From Bosea sp. 685 (lineage in GTDB: Bacteria > Pseudomonadota > Alphaproteobacteria > Rhizobiales > Beijerinckiaceae): DNA of 64,000 nt. Under the pieces are notes generated by a model that saw only the letters and a list, made by a program, of their open reading frames with translations, had not been told where the DNA came from and did no database searches. The stretch is from contig NZ_CP134779.1 of the NCBI RefSeq assembly GCF_031884435.1, positions 4,154,001-4,218,000 of the forward strand. Direction: 5' to 3'. Positions 25,922 through 37,859 of this stretch are shown one piece after another (position 1 is the stretch's first letter; each line of letters begins with the position of its first letter). Made by a program: the position numbers and the translations under genes.

Positions 25922-26692
25922 ATGACACGTGACATCGCGGCGAGGCGGCAGCGCACCATTCTGGAAAATCTCGATAGGCTGGAATCCGTTACCGTCGAGG
26001 AGCTTGCCCTATCGCTCGAAGTCTCGCGCGAGACCATCCGGCGCGACCTCAAGGTTTTGTCGTCGGACGGATTGCTATCGATCGTTCATGGTGGGGCCAT
26101 TCGAAACGAGAGTTCGGAGGCATCCTTCGCCAGCCGCCGGGGCGTGAACCGCGAGGGCAAGGAGCGGATTGCCAGTGTGGCGGCCTCGATGCTTGGCGAT
26201 GGCATGACGATCCTGCTCGATTCGGGCACCACGACCGCAGCTGTGGCGCGCGCCCTGGCGCGGTCAGACTGCAAGCGGCTGGTCGTACACACGACTTCGC
26301 TCGAGAATGCGCGACTGGTCAGCCGGTTGCCGGGCGCTCGGGTCTTTCTGATCGGTGGCGAGTTCGACCGTAACGAGGACGCGACCTCAGGCCCCGAAGC
26401 CCTGCGGGCGATCACACGCCTCTCGGCCGATCTCTCGTTCGTCAGCGTAGGCGGCGTCGATGCGGAAGGGCGGCTCACCGACTATACGCGCGCCGGGGCC
26501 GCGACCCGAAGCGCCCTTCTGCATGCCGCCGAGCTCGGCTACCTGATGGCCGACAGCAGCAAATTCGGGCTCGTTCTGCCCAGCAGGATCTCAGGCGACG
26601 AGGGTTGCGCCGGGTTGTTGGTCGACCAGCTTCCACCAGATCAGATCACCGCGAAACTGGCAGAAAACGGCGTCCGCATCGTCACGGGATAA
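25922..26692 (+). CDS. DeoR-family transcriptional regulator
   Basis: 256 residues. An N-terminal DeoR helix-turn-helix (about 6-60: RRQRTILENLDRLESVTVEE, LEVSRETIRRDLKVLSSDG, ending LSIVHGGAI) is followed by the DeoR C-terminal sensor with the phosphosugar-site motif LLDSGTTTAAVARAL and the FVSVGGVDAEGRLTDY strand. Such regulators respond to sugar phosphates. It may act on the transporter upstream or on the C1 genes downstream; the sequence does not decide. The 73-base spacer to the next gene is T-rich. Confidence 0.9.
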   Translation: MTRDIAARRQRTILENLDRLESVTVEELALSLEVSRETIRRDLKVLSSDGLLSIVHGGAIRNESSEASFASRRGVNREGKERIASVAASMLGDGMTILLDSGTTTAAVARALARSDCKRLVVHTTSLENARLVSRLPGARVFLIGGEFDRNEDATSGPEALRAITRLSADLSFVSVGGVDAEGRLTDYTRAGAATRSALLHAAELGYLMADSSKFGLVLPSRISGDEGCAGLLVDQLPPDQITAKLAENGVRIVTG

Positions 26693-26765
26693 TTTGACCG
26701 TTTTTGTGGTTTTCTGTTGTTTTTTTTATTCGGTGCTTTAGAGTGCCTCCATCACGGAGGCGCTC

Positions 26766-29201
26766 ATGTCCATTCCCACGCAATCTCGTGTCGTCATCAT
26801 CGGCGGCGGCATCGTCGGCTGCTCGGTCGCTTATCACCTGACCAAGCTCGGCTGGCGCGACGTGCTTCTCCTGGAGCAGGGGCGGCTCTCCTCGGGCACC
26901 ACCTGGCATGCGGCAGGCCTGGTCGGGCAATTGCGCAGTCAGTCGAGCATGACGCGCCTGATCCGGTATTCGACGGAGCTTTACGCCTCCCTGGAGAAAG
27001 AGACCGAACTCGCCACAGGCTGGAAACGCTGCGGCTCCGTCTCCGTCGCCCGAACGTCCGAGCGCATGACGCAATTGCGCCGGACGATCTCGGCGGCACG
27101 CGCCCAGGGGGTCGACATCGAAGAGTTGAGCCCGAAGGAGGCCGGCGACAAATGGCCGGTGATGCGCACCGACGATCTCGTCGGCGGCGTCTGGCTCCCC
27201 GGTGACGGCAAGGCGAATCCGTCCGACATCACTCAGGCGCTGGCGCGGGGCGCCAGGAATGGCGGCGCGATCATTCGCGAGCGCGTCCGCGTCACCGCCA
27301 TCGAGACGCATCAGGGGCGGATCAAGGCGGTGCAGACCGATCAAGGCCGTGTCGAATGCGAGGTTCTCGCCATCTGCGCCGGGCAATGGTCGCGCACGGT
27401 CGGGCAGATGTGCGGCGTCTCGGTGCCACTGCACTCGGCCGAGCATATGTATATCGTCACCGGCAAGATCGAGGGCGTGACGCCGGACCTGCCGGTGATG
27501 CGCGATCCCGACGGCTACACCTACTACAAGGAGGAGGTCGGCGGCCTCGTCATGGGCGGCTTCGAACCCGATGCGAAGCCCTGGGGCATGGACGGCATCC
27601 CTTATCCGTTCGAGTTCCAGCTCCTGCCCGATGATTGGGACCAGTTTGGGATCCTGATGGAGAACGCGCTGCAGCGTGTGCCGGCGCTCGAGACGGCCGA
27701 GATCAAGACCTTTCTGAACGGTCCCGAGAGCTTCACGCCCGACAACAACTTCCTGCTTGGCGAGGCTCCGGAGGTCGCCGGCATCTATGTCGGCGCCGGC
27801 TTCAACTCGATGGGCATCGCCTCGGCCGGCGGCGCCGGAAAGGCGCTGGCCGAATGGATCGTCGAGGGAGAAGCGACGAGCGATCTCTGGCCCGTCGACA
27901 TTCGCCGCTTCGCCAATTTCAACAATAATCCGGCCTGGCTGAAGGACCGCGTCAAGGAGACGCTGGGTCTGCATTATGCGATGCCCTGGCCAAACCGGGA
28001 GCTCGACAGCGCCCGGCCGTTCCGCCGCTCGCCGCTCTATGAGCGGCTTGCCGCGAAAGGCGCCGTGTTCGGCTCCAAGATGGGCTGGGAGCGGCCGAAC
28101 TATTTTGCGCGGACCGAGGGCGAGCGCACGATCGGCTACGCGTTTGGCACCCAGAACTGGTTCGAGACGGTCGCGGCCGAGCATCGGGCCTGCCGCGAGG
28201 CGGCCGGCATCGTCGACATGAGCAGCTTCGCCAAGTTCCTGCTCCAGGGCCCCAAGGCCGAGGAAGCCCTGCAGCGCCTGGCCGCCAACGACGTCGCGGT
28301 GCCTGTCGGCGCCTCGGTCTATACCGCGCTGCTGAACGCGCGCGGCACCTTCGAGAGCGATCTCACCGCCGCCCGCATCGCACCCGACAGCTATCTCCTG
28401 CTGACCGGCACGGCCCAGGCGACACGCGACGCGCACTGGATCAGGCGCCAGCTCCCGGAGGGCGTGACGCTGACGGATGTCACTTCGGCCTATGCCGTGC
28501 TCTCGCTGGCCGGCCCGAAGGTGGTGGAGATCCTCGGCCGCGTGTCGCCGGCCTCCTTCGCTCCCGCCGATTTCCCGGCCAACGCGATCCGGCAGATCAC
28601 GATCGGCTACGCCACGACCTGGGCTTGCCGCCGCTCTTATCTGGGAGATGGCTTCGAACTTTACGTGCCAGCCGAATTCGCGCTCGCCATCTACGATGCG
28701 CTGCACGAGGCCGGTGCCGATCTCGGCCTTGTCGACGCAGGATACTATGCGGTCGACTCGCTGCGCATTGAGAAGGGCTTCCGCGCTTGGGGACGCGAGT
28801 TGACGCCGGACATCAACCCCTACGAGGCCGGTCTGGGCTTCGCCGTGAAGCTGGACAAAGGCGACTTCATCGGCCGCAGCGCGCTCGCCGCGGCCCGCCC
28901 GGCCCCACGCACGAAGCGGCTGATAGCGCTTGTCGGCCCACGCCCGGACGGTCAGATGGCCTGGGGCGGCGAGGCGATCCTGGCTGATGGCAAGCCGGTC
29001 GGCGAGATCACCTCGGCAGCGTTCGGCGCGACCGTCGATGGAATCGTTGCGCTCGGCTGGGCCGAAAGCCATGAGCCGATCAGCCAGGCCTGGCTCGACG
29101 CGCGCAACTGGACGATCGATCTTGCGGGGACGGCGGTTCCGGTCAGCGTCAGCCTGGCGGCGCCACTGGATCTCGTGCGGGCGCGCGGAACGATGGCATG
29201 A
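26766..29201 (+). CDS. Dimethylglycine/sarcosine dehydrogenase-like FAD enzyme with GcvT domain
   Basis: 811 residues. An N-terminal DAO FAD domain (VVIIGGGIVGCSVAYHLTKLG) has SGTTWHAAGL, whose His48 is the usual covalent FAD anchor in the dimethylglycine and sarcosine dehydrogenases. A FAO_M linker follows, then GCV_T (about 440-700) and GCV_T_C (about 710-800), which bind tetrahydrofolate. The enzyme demethylates an N-methyl amine and hands the methylene group to THF. GGAGG stands six bases before the ATG. It is coupled by overlap to purU and followed by folD, which handle the THF-bound carbon. Exact substrate unproven. Confidence 0.9.
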   Translation: MSIPTQSRVVIIGGGIVGCSVAYHLTKLGWRDVLLLEQGRLSSGTTWHAAGLVGQLRSQSSMTRLIRYSTELYASLEKETELATGWKRCGSVSVARTSERMTQLRRTISAARAQGVDIEELSPKEAGDKWPVMRTDDLVGGVWLPGDGKANPSDITQALARGARNGGAIIRERVRVTAIETHQGRIKAVQTDQGRVECEVLAICAGQWSRTVGQMCGVSVPLHSAEHMYIVTGKIEGVTPDLPVMRDPDGYTYYKEEVGGLVMGGFEPDAKPWGMDGIPYPFEFQLLPDDWDQFGILMENALQRVPALETAEIKTFLNGPESFTPDNNFLLGEAPEVAGIYVGAGFNSMGIASAGGAGKALAEWIVEGEATSDLWPVDIRRFANFNNNPAWLKDRVKETLGLHYAMPWPNRELDSARPFRRSPLYERLAAKGAVFGSKMGWERPNYFARTEGERTIGYAFGTQNWFETVAAEHRACREAAGIVDMSSFAKFLLQGPKAEEALQRLAANDVAVPVGASVYTALLNARGTFESDLTAARIAPDSYLLLTGTAQATRDAHWIRRQLPEGVTLTDVTSAYAVLSLAGPKVVEILGRVSPASFAPADFPANAIRQITIGYATTWACRRSYLGDGFELYVPAEFALAIYDALHEAGADLGLVDAGYYAVDSLRIEKGFRAWGRELTPDINPYEAGLGFAVKLDKGDFIGRSALAAARPAPRTKRLIALVGPRPDGQMAWGGEAILADGKPVGEITSAAFGATVDGIVALGWAESHEPISQAWLDARNWTIDLAGTAVPVSVSLAAPLDLVRARGTMA

Positions 29202-30100
29202 CCGATCTCACACCACTCGCACCCGCCCTGCCCCGGGACATCGTCGTGCAGAAGCCTGCCCGCATCCTTACCCTTTCCTGTGAGGACCGGCCCGGCATCG
29301 TGCACGCCGTCAGCGGGGTGCTTTACCGGCACGGCTGCAACATCCTGGAGAGTGCGCAGTTCAGCGACCCGCGCGACGACCAGTTCTTCATGCGCGTCGC
29401 CTTTGCTGCGGGCGACCGCCTCGACGATGCCGCCTTCCGGCGCGAATTCGACGGCGTCGCCGGGACCTTCCGCATGAGCTGGGACACCATTGACGCCATG
29501 CGCCCAGAGCGTGTCGTCCTGATGGTCTCACGCTTCGGCCATTGCCTGAACGATCTGCTGTTCCGCCAGGCGACCGGGAATCTCAACATAACGATTCCGG
29601 CGATCATCTCGAACCACCGTGATTTCGAGCCGCTGGCGAAGAATTACGGCATCCCGTTCCATTACCTGCCCGTCACCGCGGCGACCAAAGTGGAGCAGGA
29701 GGCAAGGCTGCTGGAGATCGTCGCGCAGACCGAAGCGTCGCTGGTCGTGCTCGCCCGCTATATGCAGGTGCTCTCCAACGATCTTTGCCGCGCGCTCGGC
29801 GGGCGGGCGATCAACATCCACCACTCCTTCCTGCCAAGCTTCAAGGGGGCCAAGCCCTACCATCAGGCCTATGACCGCGGCGTGAAGCTGATCGGAGCAA
29901 CGGCACATTACGTGACCCCCGATCTCGACGAAGGCCCGATCATCGACCAGGACGTTGCGCGGGCCGATCATTCGCTCGCTCCCGACGATCTCGTCAGCGT
30001 GGGGCGCGACATCGAAGCCGTGGTTCTGGCGCGCGCCCTGCGCCTGCACATCGAACGGCGGGTGATGCTGGCCGGCCGGCGCACGGTCATCTTCCGCTAG
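29198..30100 (+). CDS. purU: Formyltetrahydrofolate deformylase
   Basis: 300 residues. The N-terminal ACT domain (ILTLSCEDRPGIVHAVSGVL) and C-terminal formyltransferase fold show SNHRDFEPLAKNYGIPFHYLP, NIHHSFLPSFKGAKPYHQAY and the catalytic aspartate in HYVTPDLDEGPIIDQD. It hydrolyses 10-formyl-THF to formate and THF. In this setting it recycles THF loaded by the upstream demethylase after FolD oxidation, rather than serving purine synthesis. Start overlaps the upstream stop (ATGA); folD follows 14 bases after its end. Confidence 0.95.
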   Translation: MTDLTPLAPALPRDIVVQKPARILTLSCEDRPGIVHAVSGVLYRHGCNILESAQFSDPRDDQFFMRVAFAAGDRLDDAAFRREFDGVAGTFRMSWDTIDAMRPERVVLMVSRFGHCLNDLLFRQATGNLNITIPAIISNHRDFEPLAKNYGIPFHYLPVTAATKVEQEARLLEIVAQTEASLVVLARYMQVLSNDLCRALGGRAINIHHSFLPSFKGAKPYHQAYDRGVKLIGATAHYVTPDLDEGPIIDQDVARADHSLAPDDLVSVGRDIEAVVLARALRLHIERRVMLAGRRTVIFR

Positions 30101-30114
30101 AGCCGGAGGTTCAA

Positions 30115-31092
30115 ATGAGCGCCAGGATCCTCGATGGCCGCGAGATCGCGCGCGACATCCGCGCTGAAACCGCGTTGCGGGTCGCCAAGCTCGCCGCCAA
30201 CGCCGGAATCGTCCCGCATCTGGCGGTGATCCTCGTCGGCGACAATCCCGCCTCGCGCATCTATGTGGCGAACAAGATCCGCGCCTGCGCCGAGGTCGGA
30301 ATCCGGTCCACGCTCGTCGCGTTCGATGCGGGAATTTCGGCGCAGCAACTTGTCGGCGAGATCGAGCGCTTGAACCAATGCGCCGATATCCACGGCATCC
30401 TCGTCCAGCTACCGCTGCCGCCCCACCATGATATCCAGGCCGTCTTGCGGGTGATCTCGGTTCATAAGGATGTCGACGGCTTCCACCTCTACAATGTCGG
30501 TGGCCTGGTCGTCGGCAGAACGATCTTCTCGCCCTGCACGCCCTATGGCGTCATGCGCATGCTCGATCACGCTGCGATCCCGGTCGAGGGCCGCAACGTC
30601 ACGATCGTCGGAGCCAGCAACATCGTGGGCAAGCCGATGGCCTTGATGATGATGGCGCGCGAGGCCACCGTCTCGGTATGCCATGCCAAAACGCGGGATC
30701 TCGCTCAATATACCATTCTGGCTGACATACTGGTCGTAGCGGCCGGCGTGGCCGGATTGATCAGCGCGCCGATGGTCCGCACGGGAGCGGTCGTGATCGA
30801 TGTCGGCATCAACCGCGACACGCAGGGCAAGCTGCAGGGCGATGTCGATTTCGACGCCGTCAGAGCCAAGGCGTCCTACATCACGCCAGTTCCGGGCGGT
30901 GTCGGCCCGATGACTGTGACCATGCTGCTGGTCAACACGGTCTCGGCGGCCGAGCGGATTGCTGAAAGCGCGGATGCGCGCCCGATACCCGAATGTCTCC
31001 ACGGCGGATCGACCCGGTCCCGGCGGCTGGCCGACGGCTCGGATGAGGGGGATATCGCCGGTCATTCCGGCTCATTTGCACGGCCCTGCTGA
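30115..31092 (+). CDS. folD: Bifunctional methylenetetrahydrofolate dehydrogenase/cyclohydrolase
   Basis: 325 residues. Catalytic lysine 54 lies in IYVANKIRACAEVGI. Other family motifs: ILVQLPLPPHHD, KDVDGFH, the NADP loop GASNIVGKPMA and TPVPGGVGPMT. It oxidises 5,10-methylene-THF to 10-formyl-THF. The core ends at about residue 285; roughly 35 more residues (ending SGSFARPC) do not match the family and may be a frameshifted or recruited tail. It probably is a pathway-specific copy beside the housekeeping folD. Upstream GGAGG is at good spacing. Confidence 0.94.
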   Translation: MSARILDGREIARDIRAETALRVAKLAANAGIVPHLAVILVGDNPASRIYVANKIRACAEVGIRSTLVAFDAGISAQQLVGEIERLNQCADIHGILVQLPLPPHHDIQAVLRVISVHKDVDGFHLYNVGGLVVGRTIFSPCTPYGVMRMLDHAAIPVEGRNVTIVGASNIVGKPMALMMMAREATVSVCHAKTRDLAQYTILADILVVAAGVAGLISAPMVRTGAVVIDVGINRDTQGKLQGDVDFDAVRAKASYITPVPGGVGPMTVTMLLVNTVSAAERIAESADARPIPECLHGGSTRSRRLADGSDEGDIAGHSGSFARPC

Positions 31093-31292
31093 AAGGGCGC
31101 CGACGTCAGGTCTTTGAACGCAAAGGCTTCGACCGGGCACCCCAGGCTGACGGGCGGGTGATTGCGGAAGCCACCCCCGTGACGCGCAAGGCGCGCGGAC
31201 ATATTTCGCTGGCAAAGCGTTTAGGATGCTGTAAAGCGCCCGGCGCGAACGTCGATGTCCCCCGGACACGGCGAAAACTCACGGAGCGAGCC

Positions 31293-32027
31293 ATGCGCCT
31301 CGGCGTCATCGCGGACATACATGGCAACCTGCCGGCTCTGGAAGCGGTACTGGACCGCCTTCGCGACCATTCCGTCGACGGGATCGTCAATCTCGGCGAC
31401 TGCGCCTCGGGGCCGCTCTGGCCGATGGAAACCGTCGCGCTCCTGCGGGCAACGACGATGCTGCACGTGCGGGGCAATCATGATCGCGCGCTGGGAGCGA
31501 TCTCGCCGGAACGGCTTGGCGCCTCCGACCGCTTTGCCTGGGAGCGACTTGAGCCCGCCCACCGAGAATGGCTGTCCACGCTGCCACAGGAACTGTTCGC
31601 CGGGGCGGCGCGCTGCTTCCATGCGGCCCCGGGGGATGATGAAGCCTATCTGATGGAAGGCGTCTTTGGCGGCCGCCTTCTGCCGGAGGCCCGGGCCACC
31701 ATCGATCCAAGGCTGGCTGGCATACCAGACCCGCTGCTGCTTTGCGGTCACAGCCATCTGCCGCGATTGCTGCGCCTCGCAACAGGGACGCTCGTCGTCA
31801 ATCCAGGGAGCGTCGGCTGTCAGGCCTATCGTGACGACACACTCCCCGCTCATGTTTCCGAAAGCGGAAGCCCCCATGCCCGCTTCGCCGTGGTGACGAT
31901 CGACGCCGCGATCACGGTCGAGCATCACGCCATCGCCTATGACTGGGGCGCCGCCTCGGCCAAGGCCCTCCAGAACGGCCGGGACGACTGGGCGCAGGCG
32001 TTGTCGACCGGAACGGCGCGCCGATGA
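31293..32027 (+). CDS. Metallophosphoesterase (YfcE/MJ0936-like)
   Basis: 244 residues. The five calcineurin-type blocks are visible: VIADIHGN, VNLGDCASGP, VRGNHD, the histidine in RCFHAAPGDD, and LLCGHSHLPRLL followed by VNPGSVG. Binds two metals and cleaves a phosphodiester or phosphomonoester; the substrate is unknown. ATG 31293 follows CGGAG at six bases; the open frame upstream lacks family similarity. Its end overlaps the EamA transporter start (ATGA). Confidence 0.9.
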   Translation: MRLGVIADIHGNLPALEAVLDRLRDHSVDGIVNLGDCASGPLWPMETVALLRATTMLHVRGNHDRALGAISPERLGASDRFAWERLEPAHREWLSTLPQELFAGAARCFHAAPGDDEAYLMEGVFGGRLLPEARATIDPRLAGIPDPLLLCGHSHLPRLLRLATGTLVVNPGSVGCQAYRDDTLPAHVSESGSPHARFAVVTIDAAITVEHHAIAYDWGAASAKALQNGRDDWAQALSTGTARR

Positions 32028-32887
32028 GCCTTGGCGCGCCTATGAGCCTTGGAATTTTCCTGACCGTCCTCCTGGCGGCGGCGATGCATGCGGGCTGGAA
32101 CGCCTTCGTCAAGCTCAAGCTCGAGCCGATCCTCGCGATGACGCTGATCTCGCTGACGGCGGGGGTGCTGGCCTTCCCCGCGCTCCTGGTGACAGGCTTG
32201 CCGAGAGTTGAGGCATGGCCGTGGCTCGTGGCCTCGCTGATCTTCCATCTCGGCTACTATATCGGCTTGGCCGAAGCCTATCGCCGCGCCGAGATGAGCC
32301 AGATTTATCCACTGGCGCGGGGTGGGGCGCCGCTCCTGACGACAGCGATCGGCGTGGCCTTCTTCGGCGAGCGTCTTGCGCCGTTGCAGCTGGCAGCCAT
32401 TGGCCTGCTCGGGATCGGCATCATGCTGATATCGATCCTGGGGCGCAGGCGCGGCAGCGCTTTCGACCCCGTTGCGCTCGGCTTTGCCGCTCTCGCCGCG
32501 GTCATGATCAGCGGCTACACCCTGGTCGACGGGCTCGGCGCGCGTGCCGCGGGCGACCCCCATGCCTATTCGGCTGCGCTGTTCGTCATCGATGCCGTGC
32601 CGCTGCTCGTCTATGTCGTCCTGCGACGTGGAAAGGCGGGTCTGGCGGCGATGCGACCGTTCTGGCTGCAGGGAACGGCCGGCGGCGCCTTGGCTCTCGG
32701 CGCCTACTGGATTGCAATCTGGGCGATGACGGTGGCGCCGATCCCGCTCGTCGCGGCCGTGCGCGAGAGTTCCGTGCTGTTTGCCGCCTTGATCGCGTAT
32801 CTCTGGCTCAAGGAACCGCTGCAGGCCTCACGACTTGTCGCCTGCGGCTTCATCGTCGCCGCACTCGCGCTGATGCGGATCGCCTGA
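32024..32887 (+). CDS. EamA-family (DMT) transporter
   Basis: 287 residues with about ten membrane spans and two EamA repeats (first ends YPLARGGAPLLTTAIGVAFFGERL, second ends VLFAALIAYLWLKEPLQASR). An exporter or importer of a small metabolite in the inner membrane. The start is doubled: ATGAGCCTTGG occurs at 32024 and again at 32042, 18 bases on, so MSLGAP is an added leader and either ATG could serve. Convergent with the LysR gene two bases away. Confidence 0.88.
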   Translation: MSLGAPMSLGIFLTVLLAAAMHAGWNAFVKLKLEPILAMTLISLTAGVLAFPALLVTGLPRVEAWPWLVASLIFHLGYYIGLAEAYRRAEMSQIYPLARGGAPLLTTAIGVAFFGERLAPLQLAAIGLLGIGIMLISILGRRRGSAFDPVALGFAALAAVMISGYTLVDGLGARAAGDPHAYSAALFVIDAVPLLVYVVLRRGKAGLAAMRPFWLQGTAGGALALGAYWIAIWAMTVAPIPLVAAVRESSVLFAALIAYLWLKEPLQASRLVACGFIVAALALMRIA

Positions 32888-32889
32888 GT

Positions 32890-33783
32890 TCAGCGTGCTC
32901 GTTCCGCTTCGGCGGTGACGAACTCCTGGACGGTCTCGAAGAAGCCGCGCACCAACGGAATTCGTCGTCGCTCGGCGCGGCAAACGGCATATTCGCCGAC
33001 CGCCAGATCGACCCCGCTGACGATGAGCCGCTTCAGAAGCGGATCGGGCCTGAACTCGGCATCGAAGGTCACACCGATGCCGAAGCCGGCGGCAACGGCC
33101 TCGCGAACCGCCTCGCGCGATTGCACCTCGAGCAGGTTGGCCGGCGTGATCCCGGCCTCCGAGAGGCGGGCCTCGAACGTCTCGCGCGTGATCGAGCCGC
33201 GTTCCCTCAGCACGATGTCCTGGCCGGCGAAGGCTTCGATCGGAATGCTGTCATGCCCTGCCAACGGATGCCGGCTCGAGACGAAGGCGACCAGTCGATC
33301 CGAGCGCAGCTTCAGCGTGTGAAGGCGTGGATCCGAGCTCTGCCGAGCGGTGATCGCCACGTCGGCCGAGAAGTCCATGATCTGATCGACGACTTCCGAC
33401 GAGTTTCCGATCGTCAGGGAGAAGGTCAGGCCGGGGTATTTCTCACGCATTCGCGCCAGCGCGGCCATGACATGCGTCGCGCTGTCGGCCGCGATACGCA
33501 GATGGCCCCGCTGCAGGGTCCGCGTGCCGGCGAGCAGGGATTGCGCCTCGTCCTCGGCCGCAAACAGCCGTGCCGTGATGACAAAGAGGCTCTGGCCGAG
33601 TGGGGTCAGTTTGATCTGCCGTCCGACCCGGTCGAACAGCCGCACGCCATACGCGTCCTCGAGCGTACGCACCTGTGCCGACAGCGTGGGCTGGCTGACA
33701 TTGCGCGCCTTGGCGGCGCCGGTGAAGCTCTCCGCCTCCGCGACAGCGTGGAATGCGGCCAAGCCCGAATAGCTGATCGCCAT
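32890..33783 (-). CDS. LysR-family regulator of the 2-aminoethylphosphonate locus
   Basis: About 297 residues. The N-terminal LysR helix-turn-helix (SGLAAFHAVAEAESFTGAAK, NVSQPTLSAQVRTLEDAYGVRLF) is followed by a LysR substrate-binding domain. It is transcribed away from phnW with a 105-base shared promoter region, the usual layout for a LysR activator and its target. ATG 33783 with AAGGA at suitable distance is preferred over 33810. The ligand is probably 2-aminoethylphosphonate or a breakdown product, by inference from context. Confidence 0.88.
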   Translation of the reverse strand: MAISYSGLAAFHAVAEAESFTGAAKARNVSQPTLSAQVRTLEDAYGVRLFDRVGRQIKLTPLGQSLFVITARLFAAEDEAQSLLAGTRTLQRGHLRIAADSATHVMAALARMREKYPGLTFSLTIGNSSEVVDQIMDFSADVAITARQSSDPRLHTLKLRSDRLVAFVSSRHPLAGHDSIPIEAFAGQDIVLRERGSITRETFEARLSEAGITPANLLEVQSREAVREAVAAGFGIGVTFDAEFRPDPLLKRLIVSGVDLAVGEYAVCRAERRRIPLVRGFFETVQEFVTAEAERAR

Positions 33784-33784
33784 C

Positions 33785-33803
33785 CTATAGATCCTTTCTA
33801 TAG
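33785..33803. promoter_or_regulatory. Inverted repeat in the LysR-phnW intergenic region
   Basis: CTATAGA (33785-33791) and TCTATAG (33797-33803) form a 7-bp dyad with a five-base spacer just before the LysR start. A second looser dyad, TGACAT (33805-33810) with ATGTCA (33831-33836), follows. They are candidate LysR binding sites, the first well placed for autorepression. Confidence 0.5.
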
Positions 33804-33888
33804 ATGACATGGAAACGATGTATTGGAGCTATGTCAATTGGCTGCCTAACCTCTCGCCATCCGCTGCAACGCGAAAAGCGAGACCGAC

Positions 33889-36299
<2,411 letters not shown>

Positions 36300-36301
36300 T
36301 C

Positions 36302-37753
36302 ATGACCGTCAACATCAAGCCACCGCTGCGCCGGGAGGCGATGCGGATCGCCGGCAAGCTGGTCTCGACCGACGACATGGTCGAGGTTCGCAACCCCTAT
36401 GACGACAGCGTCGTCGGGCTGATCCCGGCGGCCAGGCCCGAGCATGTCCGCGAGGCGTTCGCCAAGGCAAAGGCGTTCAAGCCGAAGCTGACCCGTTTCG
36501 AGCGCCAGCGCATCCTTCAGACGACGGCCGAGCTGCTGCGCGACCGCAAGGAAGACTTCGCCCGGCTGATCACGGCGGAAGCCGGGCTGTGCTGGAAGGA
36601 TTCGCTCTATGAGGCGAGCCGGGCCTATGACGTCTGGTCGTTTGCGGCCCAGCTCACCATCAAGGACGATGGCGAGATGTTCTCCTGCGACATCTCGCCC
36701 AACGGCAAGGCGCGAAAAATCTTCACGACGCGCCAGCCGCTGCTCGGGGTGATCTCGGCGATCACGCCGTTCAACCACCCGCTCAACATGGTCAGCCACA
36801 AGCTGGCGCCGGCTATCGCGACCAATAACCGCCTCGTGCTGAAGCCGACCGAGTTGACGCCGCTGACGGCGCTGGCGCTGGCCGATGTGCTCTATGAGGC
36901 CGGGCTGCCGCCCGAGATGCTCTCGGTCGTCACCGGCAATCCCTCGACCATGGGCGACGCCATGATCACCGATCCCGATGCGGATCTGGTGACCTTCACC
37001 GGCTCGGTGCGCGTCGGCAAGCACATCGCCGCGACAGCGGGCTACAAGCGCATCGTGCTCGAACTCGGCGGCAATGATCCGCTGATCGTGATGGAGGATG
37101 CCGATCTCGACAAGGCGGCCGAACTCGCCGTCACCGGCGCGACCAAGAACTCCGGCCAGCGCTGCACCGCGGTCAAGCGCATCCTCGTCGTCGAGAGCGT
37201 CGCCGAGGAATTCTCAAAACTCGTCGTCGAGAAGGCGAAGAGGTTGAAGTGCGGCGACCCGATGGACCCCGAGACCGATGTCGGCACCGTCATCAACGAG
37301 CGCTCGGCAAAACTGTTCGAGGCCCGCGTGGCGGATGCCGTCTCGCGCGGTGCGCAGGTTCTGCACGGGGCGGCGCGCCAGGGCGCGCTGTTCCACCCGA
37401 CGGTGGTCGATCACATTCCTTACGATTGCGAGCTGGTCCATGAGGAGACCTTCGGGCCGGTGATCCCGATCATTCGTGTCCCGAACGATATCGCGGAGGT
37501 CATCCGCATCTCGAACTCGACCGCCTACGGCCTGTCCTCGGGCATCTGCACCAACCGCTTCGACTACATCCAGCGCCTCATCGCCGAGCTCGAGGTCGGC
37601 ACCGTCAACCTCTGGGAAGTCCCGGGCTACCGCATCGAGATGTCGCCCTTCGGCGGCATCAAGGATTCCGGCCTCGGATACAAGGAGGGCGTCGTCGAAG
37701 CCATGAAGAGCTTCACCAACGTCAAGACCTGGTCGACCCCATGGAGCGCGTGA
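36302..37753 (+). CDS. phnY: Phosphonoacetaldehyde dehydrogenase
   Basis: 483 residues, aldehyde dehydrogenase superfamily. The general base is E254 in [10 protein letters not shown] and the catalytic C288 in [13 protein letters not shown]; the Rossmann loop [10 protein letters not shown] is present. It oxidises phosphonoacetaldehyde to phosphonoacetate with NAD+, the middle step between PhnW and PhnA. It starts two bases after the phnA stop. A strong GC hairpin follows its end. PhnY is used here in the dehydrogenase sense, not the dioxygenase PhnY of the PhnY*/PhnZ route. Confidence 0.95.
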   Translation: MTVNIKPPLRREAMRIAGKLVSTDDMVEVRNPYDDSVVGLIPAARPEHVREAFAKAKAFKPKLTRFERQRILQTTAELLRDRKEDFARLITAEAGLCWKDSLYEASRAYDVWSFAAQLTIKDDGEMFSCDISPNGKARKIFTTRQPLLGVISAITPFNHPLNMVSHKLAPAIATNNRLVLKPTELTPLTALALADVLYEAGLPPEMLSVVTGNPSTMGDAMITDPDADLVTFTGSVRVGKHIAATAGYKRIVLELGGNDPLIVMEDADLDKAAELAVTGATKNSGQRCTAVKRILVVESVAEEFSKLVVEKAKRLKCGDPMDPETDVGTVINERSAKLFEARVADAVSRGAQVLHGAARQGALFHPTVVDHIPYDCELVHEETFGPVIPIIRVPNDIAEVIRISNSTAYGLSSGICTNRFDYIQRLIAELEVGTVNLWEVPGYRIEMSPFGGIKDSGLGYKEGVVEAMKSFTNVKTWSTPWSA

Positions 37754-37773
37754 CGATCTGACTATTTCCAAGG

Positions 37774-37798
37774 GCCGGCGGCTCGACCCGCCGGCTTT
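37774..37798 (+). terminator. Hairpin after phnY, terminator or attenuator
   Basis: GCCGGCGG (37774-37781) pairs perfectly with CCGCCGGC (37788-37795) around a six-base loop and is followed by TTT. The short T-run suggests partial termination between the catabolic genes and the transporter genes. Confidence 0.55.
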
Positions 37799-37859
37799 AG
37801 ACAATCATGGGGATGACGCGTCGAACGAGTGCCCAACCACATAAACAGGGGATGAGAAC

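Noticed and set aside
26682..29072. Minus-strand open frame of 796 codons
   Set aside because: It is the antisense shadow of the dimethylglycine dehydrogenase-like gene; its composition (His, Gly, Arg, Ala rich) resembles no protein family.
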